Shown here: in pieces, positions 34,652 through 44,295 of the stretch
Numbering within the stretch: position 1 is the stretch's first letter
How the letters are laid out: each line of letters begins with the position of its first letter
Source of the DNA: UBA8752 sp964223495
GTDB taxonomy: Bacteria > Bacteroidota > Bacteroidia > Flavobacteriales_D > Sanyastnellaceae
Direction: 5' to 3'
Assembly: GCA_964223495.1 (NCBI GenBank)
Contig: CAXQGL010000003.1
Location: forward strand, 1 to 60,156
DNA: 60,156 nucleotides
Position numbers and translations under genes: made by a program
Notes under the pieces: model-generated
What the model was told of the DNA's origin: nothing
The model's input: only the letters and a program-made list of their open reading frames with translations
Database searches by the model: none

Positions 34652-35878
34652 ATGGAAACCTCAACCACTCCCGCCATGGCATTTCAAGACCTCTCCTTCG
34701 AGGGCGTGCGCGCCCTCATCCGCGTGGACTTCAATGTTCCGATGACCGAGCCTGCTGAAGACGGCAGCCGCAGCGTCACGGACGACACCCGGATCCGTGC
34801 GGCATTGCCTACGATAGAGCATGTGCTGTCCAAGGGTGGCAGCGTGGTCCTGATGAGCCACCTCGGACGTCCCAAAGGGTTCGACGCCGACCTTTCCCTC
34901 CGCCACATCATCCCGACCTTGGAGGGCCACCTCGGCCGTCCCGTGAAATTCGCTGCGGACTGCGTTGGCGATGATGCTCTGGAGGTGACCCAATCCCTTG
35001 CCGCTGGGGAGGTGGCCGTGCTCGAAAACCTGCGCTTCCACGGCGAGGAGAAGGCGGGTGATGAGTTCTTTGCTGGCCAACTCGCCGAGAATGGCGATTT
35101 CTACATCAACGATGCCTTCGGAACGGCACACCGCGCCCACGCCTCCACGGCGGTGATCGCCAGGTTCTTTCCGGAAGACAAGGCGTTCGGCTTTCTCATG
35201 GAGGGAGAGGTCAAAGCCCTCGAACAGGTGCTTGGAAGCGCTGAGAAGCCCGTTGCGGCGGTCATTGGTGGTGCCAAGGTGAGCTCCAAGTTGGCCGTGC
35301 TCCAGAACCTGCTCGACCGCGTCGACAAGTTGGTCATCGGGGGCGGTATGGCGTACACATTCGTGCAGGCTCAAGGCGGCCAGATCGGCGGTTCACTCGT
35401 CGAGCCTGACATGCACGGTGAGGCCCTGGCCCTCCTCGAGGCGGCCAAGGCCAAGGGGATTTCCATCCACCTGCCGACCGACACGCTCTGCGGAGACGGT
35501 TTCTCGCCGGATGCCAACCAGCAGACCCACCCGACGAACGCCATCCCCGACGGTTGGGAGGGCATGGACATCGGCCCGGAGAGCCGGGCGGACTTCGTCG
35601 CGGCGCTCGCAGGCTGCAAGACCATCCTGTGGAACGGCCCGATGGGGGTGTTCGAATTCGACCGCTTTGCCGAGGGCACGAACCACATCGCTCAGGCCAT
35701 CGTTCAAGAGACGGCGGCGGGCGCATACACCCTCGTCGGCGGCGGAGATTCCGTGGCCGCCGTCAACAAGGCCGGCCTCGCCGACAAGGTGAGCTACGTT
35801 TCCACGGGAGGCGGCGCCATGTTGGAAGGCCTCGAGGGCAAGACCCTGCCCGGCATCGCGGCCATCGCTGAAGCCTGA
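34652..35878 (+). CDS. pgk: Phosphoglycerate kinase
   Basis: Glycolytic kinase, 408 residues: 1,3-bisphosphoglycerate + ADP to 3-phosphoglycerate + ATP. N-terminal VRALIRVDFNVPM, MSHLGRPKG (substrate site), LENLRFHGEEKAGDEFF, NDAFGTAHRAHAS, then AVIGGAKVSSKL, LWNGPMGVFEFDRF and GGGDSVAAVNKAG (ATP domain). Start could be ATG 34652 or ATG 34676; the first follows the glyS stop by 11 bases. Probably co-transcribed with glyS. Confidence 0.96.
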   Translation: METSTTPAMAFQDLSFEGVRALIRVDFNVPMTEPAEDGSRSVTDDTRIRAALPTIEHVLSKGGSVVLMSHLGRPKGFDADLSLRHIIPTLEGHLGRPVKFAADCVGDDALEVTQSLAAGEVAVLENLRFHGEEKAGDEFFAGQLAENGDFYINDAFGTAHRAHASTAVIARFFPEDKAFGFLMEGEVKALEQVLGSAEKPVAAVIGGAKVSSKLAVLQNLLDRVDKLVIGGGMAYTFVQAQGGQIGGSLVEPDMHGEALALLEAAKAKGISIHLPTDTLCGDGFSPDANQQTHPTNAIPDGWEGMDIGPESRADFVAALAGCKTILWNGPMGVFEFDRFAEGTNHIAQAIVQETAAGAYTLVGGGDSVAAVNKAGLADKVSYVSTGGGAMLEGLEGKTLPGIAAIAEA

Positions 35879-35951
35879 GGTGGCCCGTTGACAAATCTCA
35901 TACCTGCTTCCTAGGATAAGGGGGCGTACGGGCCGTATTTTCAAGGTTCCA

Positions 35952-38903
35952 ATGCGTTTCTTCCTGCTCTCCTTGATGCTTGCGGTCACCACCGCGAGCC
36001 ATGCTCAAATTTCCCTGCTGGGAGGCTCCCCCCTTTCTACGACGCCCCCGCCGTTCAGCGCCCAATCCCACGGATTGAACCCGACAGGACTGTGGGCGGA
36101 CTCCAACGGGCCTCTTCCGACGAATGCATGGTGGCAGAACCTGGCCCTCGGTGGCGGTGGTTTGACGGTCAATGCTCTGCCCTACCTCGTTCAGGTCAAT
36201 GGGGACGCCTTGAAATTCGGAGCACCGAACAAGGTGGTTCAGCAGAATTACATCTTCACCTCGTTCACCGAGAACCTGAGTTTCAGGGCGGTGGAGGGTA
36301 CGCCCGGTCAACAGATCACGGATTATGGTCCGTTGCATGTAAGCCTGGCTTGGGGCTCAGGGCCCGGATCGATGCATGCGGACCTCGTGCGCGGACAACC
36401 CTACATGACCATGCATTACGAGGGTCTGACGCCGCGCATCGGCTCGGCTCATGCCATTTCTTCCGTGAACGGTGGTCCGGCGAGCAACGCGAATACCGGG
36501 ACACGATTCGAACTGGAGTTGAACAACGGTCAGACCTGGGTCATCTACTCTTCCTCAACCATTACGTTGGATTTCAGTGCTGGTGGACTGGCGGCGTCCG
36601 CTCCTTTCACCGGATCCCTCCGGGCGGCACTGCTGGATGGGGTCACCGATTCGGTCCTCGATGCGCATGCCGCCCGGATTCCAATGGGGGGAAGTGTATC
36701 CGCCTCGGCCACGGGAGATGTGGGCACCCTCACGTTCAGCTGGACGTCACAGGGAAGCGGTCCACTCCTCATGATGGCCCTGCCCCATCACATGGATGTA
36801 TTGGTGTCACCCTCCACCACGGGTCTCGTGCGCAATACCCTCAAGGGGGACATGATGGGGGTGACGGGTTACGCCTGGACGATGGAGGAGCCGCTTACGA
36901 CCATAGGGTTCGAAGCTGCCCAACCCATTGCCCCAGCCTATGAGACGGCCGTGCGAAACGCGTTGGCGGCGGACGTCGGTTTCGGAGTGACGGCGGGCGA
37001 CCCTTATTTCGGCGGGAAACAGTTTTCCGCCCTCGCACGGTTGGCACTGATTGCCGACGAGCTGAACGAGCCTGCGTTGGCGTCGCAATACCGCACCACC
37101 CTGGGCAACGCGCTCGAGCAGAGGCTCGCCGGGCAGAATGGTGATCCGCTTGTCTATGACCAGACATGGGGTGGCCTCGTGATCTCTTCGGGCCTCAACA
37201 ATTCTGGAGCGGCCTTCGGTCAAGGGTACTACAATGACCACCACTTCCATTATGGATACTGGATTTATGCAGCTGCGGCCATGGCCAAGGACAACCCGAC
37301 CTGGGTGGACCAATGGGGCGATGAAGTGATGCACCTCATCCGGGATGTGGCGGAACCGTCGGGTACCGATTCCCACTACGGTTTCATGCGCAACAAGGAT
37401 TGGTTCGTGGGCCACTCGTGGGCTGCGGGCCTGTTCGAGTTTGGGGATTCACGGAATCAGGAGAGCACGTCCGAGGCGGTGAACGCTTGGTATGGGGTGT
37501 ACCTGTACGGCTTGGCCATCGGGGATGACCGCATTCGCGACCTCGGTCGGTTGATGTTGGCCACGGAGTTGCGTTCCACCTGGAAGTATTGGCAGATCAA
37601 TGCCGGTGAAGGCATCTATCCGGAGCCGTTTGCTTCCAACAAGGTGGTGGGCATCCTATGGGGGACCAAGGTGGACCACACGACTTTCTTCGGTTCGAAT
37701 CTCGAGTTCATTCATGGCATTCAGATGTTGCCGTTCACGCCCATCACCGAGGAGCTGCTCAGGGCCGAGTGGATCGTGGAGGAATACCCCGTTGTTTCCA
37801 CGGTGTTGACCAACCCTGGATTGTCGGAAGGGTGGAAGGGCTTCATCTACATGGCCCATGCTGTCATCGATCCCAATGCGGCCTGGAGCGAGGCCCAGAC
37901 ACTCAATGGATACGACGACGGCAACACCAAGACCAATACGCTTTACTGGTTGGCGACTCGACCCGGTTTGGACGGCGATGGCGGCGGCGGCGGTGACCCT
38001 GTTTCCGGTTGCACAGACGCTGACGCCGTGAATTACAATTCAGCCGCAACAGTGGATGATGGATCGTGCCTGTATGAGGTGACGCTGTCGGTCGACATGA
38101 ACGACCCATCATCTCCCGATGGACCGGTGTTTCTGGCCGGGACATTCAATGGCTGGACGGCAACGAGTGACCCCCTTGATGATACGGATGGCGATGGTGT
38201 GTGGACGATCACCAAGACTTGGCCGGTGGGCATGCAGGAATACAAATTCGTGTTGTTCGACTGGGCCGACCAGGAGATGTTCGCGGGCGGAGAATCGTGC
38301 ACGTTGACCACGGGTGAGTTCGTGAACAGGGTCATCACGGTCGATGGTCCGTTCGTGAGTCCGGCCGTGTGCTGGGAGAGTTGCGACCCCTGCTCGGGCA
38401 GTTGCCCGGCCGATGCGGATGACGACGGCATCTGCGACAATGTGGACCCTTGTGTGGGTACGCTGGATGCCTGTGGGGTGTGCAATGGTCCGGGCGCAGT
38501 ATACGAATGCGGTTGTGCGGACATTCCAGCCGGAGATTGTGACTGCAACGGCAATCAGCTGGATGTTCTCGGAGTGTGTGGCGGCGGCTGCACGGAGGAC
38601 ATGGACAACGATGGGATTTGTGACGATGTCGATCCCTGTGTAGGGGTGTTGGATGCGGTGGGCGTCTGCAATGGACCTTGCCAGAGCGATACGAACGGCA
38701 ATGGCATCTGCGACGTCGACGATGTGGCGGGATGCACCTATCCGGGCGCCGACAATTATGATGCATCCGCCTCCATGGATGATGGCAGTTGCCTGTTTGG
38801 CAATGTCTCCGAATTCTGTGCTGCCGATATCGACGGGGACGGTTTGGTCGGGGTGGGCGACGTCTTGCTCGTGCTGTCCGCCTTCGGCCAGGTCTGTGAG
38901 TAA
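35952..38903 (+). CDS. Secreted GH81 endo-beta-1,3-glucanase, multidomain
   Basis: 983 residues. Signal peptide 1-19; GH81 catalytic domain about 30-675 with the family motifs YYNDHHFHYGYW (acid candidate D429) and NQESTSEAVNAWYG (E504 and E508, base candidates). After a GDGGGGG linker follow CTDADAVNYNSAATVDDGSC, a CBM48/AMPK-like starch-binding-type domain (PVFLAGTFNGWTATSDPLDD), thrombospondin-3-like cysteine repeats (DDDGICDNVDPCVGTLDACGVCNG), a second NY-DDGSC unit and a dockerin-like end (DIDGDGLVGVGDVLLVLSAFG). Likely degrades laminarin or callose outside the cell. No classical T9SS tail; the role of the cysteine-rich end is open. Confidence 0.9.
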   Translation: MRFFLLSLMLAVTTASHAQISLLGGSPLSTTPPPFSAQSHGLNPTGLWADSNGPLPTNAWWQNLALGGGGLTVNALPYLVQVNGDALKFGAPNKVVQQNYIFTSFTENLSFRAVEGTPGQQITDYGPLHVSLAWGSGPGSMHADLVRGQPYMTMHYEGLTPRIGSAHAISSVNGGPASNANTGTRFELELNNGQTWVIYSSSTITLDFSAGGLAASAPFTGSLRAALLDGVTDSVLDAHAARIPMGGSVSASATGDVGTLTFSWTSQGSGPLLMMALPHHMDVLVSPSTTGLVRNTLKGDMMGVTGYAWTMEEPLTTIGFEAAQPIAPAYETAVRNALAADVGFGVTAGDPYFGGKQFSALARLALIADELNEPALASQYRTTLGNALEQRLAGQNGDPLVYDQTWGGLVISSGLNNSGAAFGQGYYNDHHFHYGYWIYAAAAMAKDNPTWVDQWGDEVMHLIRDVAEPSGTDSHYGFMRNKDWFVGHSWAAGLFEFGDSRNQESTSEAVNAWYGVYLYGLAIGDDRIRDLGRLMLATELRSTWKYWQINAGEGIYPEPFASNKVVGILWGTKVDHTTFFGSNLEFIHGIQMLPFTPITEELLRAEWIVEEYPVVSTVLTNPGLSEGWKGFIYMAHAVIDPNAAWSEAQTLNGYDDGNTKTNTLYWLATRPGLDGDGGGGGDPVSGCTDADAVNYNSAATVDDGSCLYEVTLSVDMNDPSSPDGPVFLAGTFNGWTATSDPLDDTDGDGVWTITKTWPVGMQEYKFVLFDWADQEMFAGGESCTLTTGEFVNRVITVDGPFVSPAVCWESCDPCSGSCPADADDDGICDNVDPCVGTLDACGVCNGPGAVYECGCADIPAGDCDCNGNQLDVLGVCGGGCTEDMDNDGICDDVDPCVGVLDAVGVCNGPCQSDTNGNGICDVDDVAGCTYPGADNYDASASMDDGSCLFGNVSEFCAADIDGDGLVGVGDVLLVLSAFGQVCE

Positions 38904-38923
38904 CACGGAATTCCATGAAAAGA

Positions 38924-38954
38924 GAAAGCCCGGCGTGAACCGGGCTTTTCTTTT
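38924..38954. terminator. Bidirectional terminator between the GH81 gene and tRNA-Cys
   Basis: AAAGCCCGG (38925-38933) pairs with CCGGGCTTT (38940-38948), a perfect 9-bp stem with a 6-base loop. It is followed by TTCTTTT on the plus strand; on the minus strand it is followed by a T-rich CTCTTTTC. It can end both the GH81 transcript and the convergent tRNA transcript. Confidence 0.85.
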
Positions 38955-39027
38955 GGAGGTCTGGAGCGGATTCGAACCGCTGTAGCAGCTTTTGCAGAGC
39001 TGAGCCTAGCCACTCGGCCACCAGACC
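38954..39027 (-). tRNA. tRNA-Cys (anticodon GCA)
   Basis: Minus-strand tRNA. Acceptor stem GGTCTGG/CCAGACC (7 bp), D arm with a 3-bp stem GCC/GGC, anticodon stem CAGCT/AGCTG with loop CTGCAAA (anticodon GCA), T arm AGCGG/CCGCT with loop TTCGAAT. Discriminator base T, as in tRNA-Cys, and the CCA end is encoded (38956-38954). No other tRNA was seen in the window. Confidence 0.96.
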
Positions 39028-39053
39028 ATCTTTTCCCCACCGTAGCGGGGAGG

Positions 39054-39061
39054 CAAATATA
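39054..39061 (-). promoter_or_regulatory. -7 box of tRNA-Cys
   Basis: Minus strand TATATTTG, a full TAnnTTTG match, 26 bases before the 5' end of the tRNA. A TTG lies 22 bases upstream of the box. Confidence 0.55.
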
Positions 39062-39105
39062 CGGAAGGTGTGCGGCAGGGTTTCAATGGTGCTACTTTTC
39101 GTGCT

Positions 39106-39969
39106 GTGGAATCCGAAGGACATCAGGGTCCCGATTGGCGAGCATTGCCGGCCAATGTCTTGACCCTCATCAACCTGGGGGCAGGGTCGTGGGTATGTTG
39201 GTGGGCGGCCTCGGAATTCGATCTGGGTTGGGCTCCTGCCGAATGGCTTGAATCCATTGGGTTGTTGGACCCTTGGATGGCCTTGACAGGGGCGACCGAG
39301 CGGCGCGTGGCCGGGCTGGGTTGGATGCTGGTGGTGTGGATGACGGGCCAGCTGTGCGACCTGTTGGATGGTGCCGTTGCGCGCAAGATGGGTGCAGAGG
39401 GTCCCCAAGGGGCCATGTTGGACGCCATGGCCGATCTGGTTTCAGCGGGTTTGGCTCCTGCTTTTGTCGGCATGGCATTGATGATGGAATGGCAGGCCAT
39501 GGGGTTGATGCCCGATTCATTCTGGTGGGCGACGATCCTGCCTTTGGGTGTGGTGATGGCTGCCGCATGGCGATTGGCGCGGTTTTCGAGACAGGCCGTT
39601 TCGGGCCAGGGAGGCAGCGACCTGGGCCGTTTCGACTTTGCGGGAATACCCGCTCCCTTTGCCGCGTTGTATTGGGGAGGGTTGGTCTGGGCCTGGTTGA
39701 ATTGTGACGGTTTGGGTTGCCCATGGCTGTGGATGGCGGGCATGGCGGGAGCCACATTGCTGCCCATTGGAATGGCATCCACCTGGCCCCAATTGGGATT
39801 CAAGCATTGGGGAGAGGAACGTTGGTGGGATGTGGCGCGCATGGTGTGGTTGGGCACGGCACTCACATCAGGCCTTGTCGGAGGTCCGCTGGGCGTGGTG
39901 CTTGCCTTAATTTCGTACCCGCTCTTCGGACCAGCGACCCGTTGGTTCAAGCCCCTTCATCCGCATTGA
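39106..39969 (+). CDS. pssA: CDP-diacylglycerol-serine O-phosphatidyltransferase-like
   Basis: A membrane CDP-alcohol phosphatidyltransferase of 287 residues with the perfect family signature D-G-x2-A-R-x8-G-x3-D-x3-D in LLDGAVARKMGAEGPQGAML-DAMAD. Several hydrophobic Trp-rich segments follow. In Bacteroidota such genes usually make phosphatidylserine for phosphatidylethanolamine. The start is uncertain: GTG 39106 gives MESEGHQGPDWRALPANVLTLINL, while an upstream GTG at 39070 would add 12 residues. It is followed 2 bases later by purS. Confidence 0.85.
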   Translation: MESEGHQGPDWRALPANVLTLINLGAGSWVCWWAASEFDLGWAPAEWLESIGLLDPWMALTGATERRVAGLGWMLVVWMTGQLCDLLDGAVARKMGAEGPQGAMLDAMADLVSAGLAPAFVGMALMMEWQAMGLMPDSFWWATILPLGVVMAAAWRLARFSRQAVSGQGGSDLGRFDFAGIPAPFAALYWGGLVWAWLNCDGLGCPWLWMAGMAGATLLPIGMASTWPQLGFKHWGEERWWDVARMVWLGTALTSGLVGGPLGVVLALISYPLFGPATRWFKPLHPH

Positions 39970-39971
39970 TC

Positions 39972-40238
39972 ATGGTATTCCACGCCGCCATAGACATTCT
40001 CCCGCTTCCCGCATTGTTGGACCCTCAAGGAAAAGCGGTGACCAACAACCTGCCCAACATCGGACTCGGTCAATTGACCAATGTCCGCATAGGCAAGCAC
40101 ATCACCCTCGATATCGAGGCGGACTCCCGCGAGGAAGCCGAGCAGTTCGTGCATCAAGCCTGCGAGCAGCTTCTGGCCAATCCGATTATGGAGCGCTTCG
40201 AGTTCCGGGTCTTCACCGCTGAGGAGGCGGCCATCTGA
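39972..40238 (+). CDS. purS: PurS, small subunit of FGAM synthase
   Basis: An 88-residue PurS protein; it joins PurL and PurQ in forming formylglycinamidine ribonucleotide. Conserved blocks: ILPLPALLDPQGKAVTNNLPNIGL and VRIGKHITLDI. The start ATG at 39972 comes 2 bases after the pssA stop. purL and purQ are not in the window, so the subunit is genetically split from its partners, and its link to a phospholipid gene is probably just gene packing. Confidence 0.9.
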   Translation: MVFHAAIDILPLPALLDPQGKAVTNNLPNIGLGQLTNVRIGKHITLDIEADSREEAEQFVHQACEQLLANPIMERFEFRVFTAEEAAI

Positions 40239-40349
40239 CCCTGGGCCCGGCGGCAATCTGCGCTTGGTCCTTCCGCCCCTCCCATTCGAGAGGTGGGGTC
40301 GGTTCTTTTGACCTACTTTGCGCATCCCGCATTGATTTTCAACTGTTTC

Positions 40350-42542
40350 ATGAGTCGTTACCACCTTCTGTCCGCGCTGTTTTGCGCGGCTATCTTCGCC
40401 GCCTGTTCAACCCAGGATTCCGCAATGTCTGATTCTGCTCTGCCCGCTGGCCCAGTAGCCAAGAAAATCCCGTTGGAGATGACCGAGCATGGTGATTCCC
40501 GGGTGGACAATTACTTCTGGATGCGTCTCAGCGATGAGCAGAAGAATGCGGAAACACCGGATGAGCAAACCCAGGATGTGATCGATTACCTCGCTGCGGA
40601 GAACGACTACATCGATGCGGCCATGGCGTCCACAGAGGACTTGCAGAACCAGCTGTTCGATGAGATTGTCGGTCGCATCAAGAAGGACGACCGGAGTGTA
40701 CCTGTGCGAGATCGCGGATATTGGTATTACACCCGTTATGAGGAAGGCAAGGAGTACTCCATCAACTGCCGCAAGCCCGCTGGAGATGAAATGCGCTTTG
40801 CGGACTGTTCGGGTGCCGAGGAGGTCATGCTGGATCAGAATGAGCTCGCCGAAGGCCATGATTATTTCGCTGTCGGCGGCATGAGGATCAGCGATGACAA
40901 CAACCTCATGGCTTTTGGTGTGGACACCGTGAGCCGCCGGCAATACACGGTGCATTTCAAGAACCTCTCCACCGGAGAAATCTATGAGGACGAGATTCCC
41001 CTGACCACCGGCGGTGCCACTTGGGCCGCGGACAACAAGACGGTCTTCTACACACGGCGGGATCCGCAAACCCTCAGGAGTTATCAGGTGTATCGGCATG
41101 AATTGGGCACCCCCACCGAAGATGACGTGCTGGTGTTCGAGGAGACCGATGAGACTTTCAGCTGCGGTGTATACCGCTCCAAAAGCGAGTCCTACCTGAT
41201 CATTTATTCATCACAGACCTTGTCCCAGGAGTACCGGGTACTTGAGGCTGACAACCCCACTGGAGAGTGGCGTGTGGTCCAGCCCAGAGAGCGTGACCTG
41301 GAGTATGGCATCAGCCACTATGGTGACCACTTCTACATCGTCACCAACCTCGATGCCAAGAATTTCCGTCTGATGCGGACCCCCGTCGGAGCAACGACGA
41401 AGGACAACTGGGAAGAGGTCATTGCCCACCGCGATGACGTCCTGTTGGAAGGCATCGAGATCTTCCGGGATTTCCTCGTGGTCGAGGAGCGCAAGGAGGG
41501 CCTGAACCAGCTGCGCATCACCAGGTGGGACGGCTCGATGGACGAATACCTGGAGTTCGATGATCCGGCCTACACGGTGGGAGCAAGGTCCAACCCCGAC
41601 TTCAATACTGACATCCTCCGGTTCAGCTATACGTCCATGACGACGCCAAGCAGTACCTATGACCACAACATGGCCACGGGGGAGCGCATTCTGTTGAAGC
41701 AGCAGGAAGTCGTGGATGAGAATTTCGCTCCGGAGAACTACACCTCGGAACGCCTCATGATCGAGGTGCGGGACGGGGTGAAGGTGCCCGTGAGCATGGT
41801 GTACCGGAAGGGCACCGAGCGCAATGGGGAGAACCCGTTCCTGCTCTATGCATACGGCAGCTATGGAAGCAGCATGGATCCATATTTCTCCAGCGTGCGC
41901 TTGTCCCTGCTCGACCGCGGCTTCGTGTATGCCATCGCCCACATCCGGGGTGGCCAGGAGATGGGACGCCATTGGTATGAGGATGGAAAGCTGCTCAAGA
42001 AGCAGAATACGTTCAACGATTTCGAGGATGTGGGGCGTGCCATGGTGGAAATGGGATACACCTCTCCTGACCACCTGTATGCCATGGGGGGCTCCGCAGG
42101 TGGTCTGCTCATGGGTGCGGTCATGAACCAGGCGCCGGATCTGTTCAACGGCGTGGTGGCGGCTGTGCCGTTCGTGGATGTGGTGAGCACCATGCTCGAC
42201 GAGACCATTCCGCTGACCACCTTCGAGTGGGACGAGTGGGGTGATCCGCGCGACAGTGTCTACTACCACTACATGAAATCGTACAGTCCTTACGACCAGG
42301 TGAAGGCACAGGATTATCCGAATACGTTGGTGACGACCGGTTATTGGGACAGCCAGGTCCAGTATTGGGAGCCTGCCAAGTGGGTGGCCAAGTTGCGTGA
42401 GTTGAAGACGGACGACAACATGTTGCTCTTCCACACGAACATGGATGCCGGTCACGGTGGACAGTCCGGTCGTTTCCGTCGCTATCGTGAAACCGCCCTC
42501 GAGTATGCCTTCATGCTCAATCTCGAAGGGATAGAGGGCTGA
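40350..42542 (+). CDS. ptrB: S9 family oligopeptidase B-like lipoprotein
   Basis: 730 residues from the ATG at 40350. Signal peptide with lipobox FAAC, so lipid-anchored in the envelope, unlike cytosolic oligopeptidase B. N-terminal seven-bladed propeller (about 45-470), C-terminal alpha/beta-hydrolase with Ser582 in MGGSAGGLLMG, the Asp region VTTGYWDSQVQYWEP and His in MDAGHGGQSGR. Cleaves short peptides, in relatives after Arg or Lys. Encoded alone, with about 110 bases to purS that contain no clear -7 box; a box-like TACTTTG lies 37 bases upstream. Confidence 0.9.
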   Translation: MSRYHLLSALFCAAIFAACSTQDSAMSDSALPAGPVAKKIPLEMTEHGDSRVDNYFWMRLSDEQKNAETPDEQTQDVIDYLAAENDYIDAAMASTEDLQNQLFDEIVGRIKKDDRSVPVRDRGYWYYTRYEEGKEYSINCRKPAGDEMRFADCSGAEEVMLDQNELAEGHDYFAVGGMRISDDNNLMAFGVDTVSRRQYTVHFKNLSTGEIYEDEIPLTTGGATWAADNKTVFYTRRDPQTLRSYQVYRHELGTPTEDDVLVFEETDETFSCGVYRSKSESYLIIYSSQTLSQEYRVLEADNPTGEWRVVQPRERDLEYGISHYGDHFYIVTNLDAKNFRLMRTPVGATTKDNWEEVIAHRDDVLLEGIEIFRDFLVVEERKEGLNQLRITRWDGSMDEYLEFDDPAYTVGARSNPDFNTDILRFSYTSMTTPSSTYDHNMATGERILLKQQEVVDENFAPENYTSERLMIEVRDGVKVPVSMVYRKGTERNGENPFLLYAYGSYGSSMDPYFSSVRLSLLDRGFVYAIAHIRGGQEMGRHWYEDGKLLKKQNTFNDFEDVGRAMVEMGYTSPDHLYAMGGSAGGLLMGAVMNQAPDLFNGVVAAVPFVDVVSTMLDETIPLTTFEWDEWGDPRDSVYYHYMKSYSPYDQVKAQDYPNTLVTTGYWDSQVQYWEPAKWVAKLRELKTDDNMLLFHTNMDAGHGGQSGRFRRYRETALEYAFMLNLEGIEG

Positions 42543-42621
42543 TTTCCCTGGCCCCCAACCGATGGAATGTCGGTTGATTCCGAAGTGGCTTCCAGGATGA
42601 AACCCTGAAGGCAGGACAGCG

Positions 42622-42629
42622 TAAATTTG
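42622..42629 (+). promoter_or_regulatory. -7 box directly upstream of the lipoprotein/DUF5723 pair
   Basis: TAAATTTG, a full TAnnTTTG match, 6 bases before the ATG at 42636. It also supports that start. No -33 TTTG at 17-22 bases. Confidence 0.5.
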
Positions 42630-42635
42630 TTGTCC

Positions 42636-44294
42636 ATGCAATTGCGCAGTGAATACGGGGGGTTCAGGGTCCATCATGGCGTTGTCATGCTGGTCCTGTG
42701 CATGTGCTTGGGCGCGTGTCAGAAGCCGGCGGAGGAGTTTGAGGTGCCCGATTGGACACCCGTGGTCGCGGTCCCCCTCGTGGATACCAGATTCGACCTT
42801 GCGGATGTCCTGGAACTCCTGTCCGACAATGTGGATACGGTGCCCATTGCCGAACTGGAAGGTGGTCAGTTGGCTTTTGTGTACTCGGAGCAGTTCTCAG
42901 GTACCCTTGCGGATGAGTGGCTGGTCATTCCGGATGTGGTCGAGGCTGCGGAACTCGCATTGGATACGGCCCTGGCCGAGGCAATCAACATCACGCCGGC
43001 AGGCACTGTTCTTCCATTGTCCGACACTTTGATTTCGGAAATGATCGTCGACAACCCTCCGGGGGCCTTGATTTCAGCTGTTTATCTGGCCCAGGGGAAC
43101 CTGTCCTTTACCGTGGGGTCGACCCTTGGGGATGAAGTCGAGGGCCAGATCACCATTCCCAATCTCCTTGACCCCACAGGCCTCCCCTGGTCTACCGTGT
43201 GGACTGACGACATGTTTGTGGACGGGACCTTCCAGGTGACGGAAGACCTTTCCGGATGGCGGATTCTTCCTGAGAATCCGAATGTGCAGGACACCAATCT
43301 GGTCCGGGCATATTTCGATGTCTTTGTCATCAATGACGCCGCACATACGGCTGTCCCGGGCGAGTCCCTTGCAGCCGAATTCGTCATGGATGACCTCCTG
43401 TTCGATCGGGTGGAAGGGGATTTCGGATCTTCCAACATCACACTGGAGGAGGGCGCGACGACGTTCGAACTGGTCGATGAGCGGTTCACGATTTCCGGGG
43501 TCGATCTGGGGCAGGCGTCCCTGACTTTGGACATCACCAATGCCTTCGGTGTGGAGGCCATTCTCGATTCAGTGGACCTCCGGGCCATCGAAGGCGGGGT
43601 CGTGGTGGAGGAATTGAATTCGACCGCGGGGCCGCTGCTTGTTCCTCCGGCATCGGGCAGCCAGCAGTCCCCTTCGCAAGTCAGTTGGACGATAGACGAG
43701 ACGAACAGCAACATCACTTCGATGTTCAGTGTGGAGCCGAGGGAACTTGAGCTGGCCGCCTGGGTGAGGGCCAACCCCAATGAGGTGGACCCCGCAGCAC
43801 CGAACTTCGTGGACGCGGATGGTTATGTGACGGCGGAATTCAGCGCTGAAATTCCATTGGCCCTTCGGGTTGGACAATTGGATTTCCGGGATACGCTCGC
43901 GTTGTCCCTGGACCTTGAGGATGGTGCGCAGGAGTTGGATTCCGCCAGCTTGAGGCTCATCCTGCACAATGGTTTTCCATTCGGCGTCGATGTGGCCGTC
44001 ACCTTTCTCGATTCGAGCGGTGCAGCCGTGGACAGTCTGGCCTTGGCACCATTGCCTGTGCTCACCACGCCGGAAGTGGATGAGGACGGCCTGCCCTTGG
44101 AAGAGGCCTTGTTCGTGCATGACTTCTTTTTCGATTGGGACCGGGCCGAGGTGCTGAGGTCGGTGGACCGTGCCGTGCTTCGGGCATGGTCGGCGTCCTC
44201 GGACGCGGGGGACGGGACCATCGTGCGCATTACGGCAGATCAGGGCCTGGGCATGGAATTGGGGGCGAAATTGTATTTGAGGGTTGCGCAGTAG
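42636..44294 (+). CDS. Uncharacterised lipoprotein
   Basis: A 552-residue lipoprotein with a long signal (VVMLVLCMCLGAC) and lipidation at C28. The mature protein is acidic and beta-rich, with repeated strand patterns (ITLEEGATTFELVDERFTISGVDL, LTLDITNAFGVEAILDSVDLRAI). No domain recognised. Start at ATG 42636, 6 bases after a -7 box. It ends one base before the DUF5723 gene start, so the two are surely co-transcribed and may form an envelope pair. Confidence 0.75.
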   Translation: MQLRSEYGGFRVHHGVVMLVLCMCLGACQKPAEEFEVPDWTPVVAVPLVDTRFDLADVLELLSDNVDTVPIAELEGGQLAFVYSEQFSGTLADEWLVIPDVVEAAELALDTALAEAINITPAGTVLPLSDTLISEMIVDNPPGALISAVYLAQGNLSFTVGSTLGDEVEGQITIPNLLDPTGLPWSTVWTDDMFVDGTFQVTEDLSGWRILPENPNVQDTNLVRAYFDVFVINDAAHTAVPGESLAAEFVMDDLLFDRVEGDFGSSNITLEEGATTFELVDERFTISGVDLGQASLTLDITNAFGVEAILDSVDLRAIEGGVVVEELNSTAGPLLVPPASGSQQSPSQVSWTIDETNSNITSMFSVEPRELELAAWVRANPNEVDPAAPNFVDADGYVTAEFSAEIPLALRVGQLDFRDTLALSLDLEDGAQELDSASLRLILHNGFPFGVDVAVTFLDSSGAAVDSLALAPLPVLTTPEVDEDGLPLEEALFVHDFFFDWDRAEVLRSVDRAVLRAWSASSDAGDGTIVRITADQGLGMELGAKLYLRVAQ

Positions 44295-44295
44295 G

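Noticed and set aside
35888..35917. TTGACA with an 18-base spacer to TAGGAT before the GH81 gene, like an E. coli sigma-70 promoter
   Set aside because: The main sigma factor of Bacteroidota uses other elements. A TATTTTCA box 9 bases before the ATG is a slightly better candidate but fails the last position.
40273..40308. Possible terminator after purS (imperfect GC-rich stem followed by TTCTTTT)
   Set aside because: The stem has several mismatches and I could not fold it convincingly by eye.
41211..42677. 488-codon minus-strand frame opposite the S9 peptidase
   Set aside because: The plus strand carries the catalytic motifs; the minus frame is His/Val-rich with no motif.
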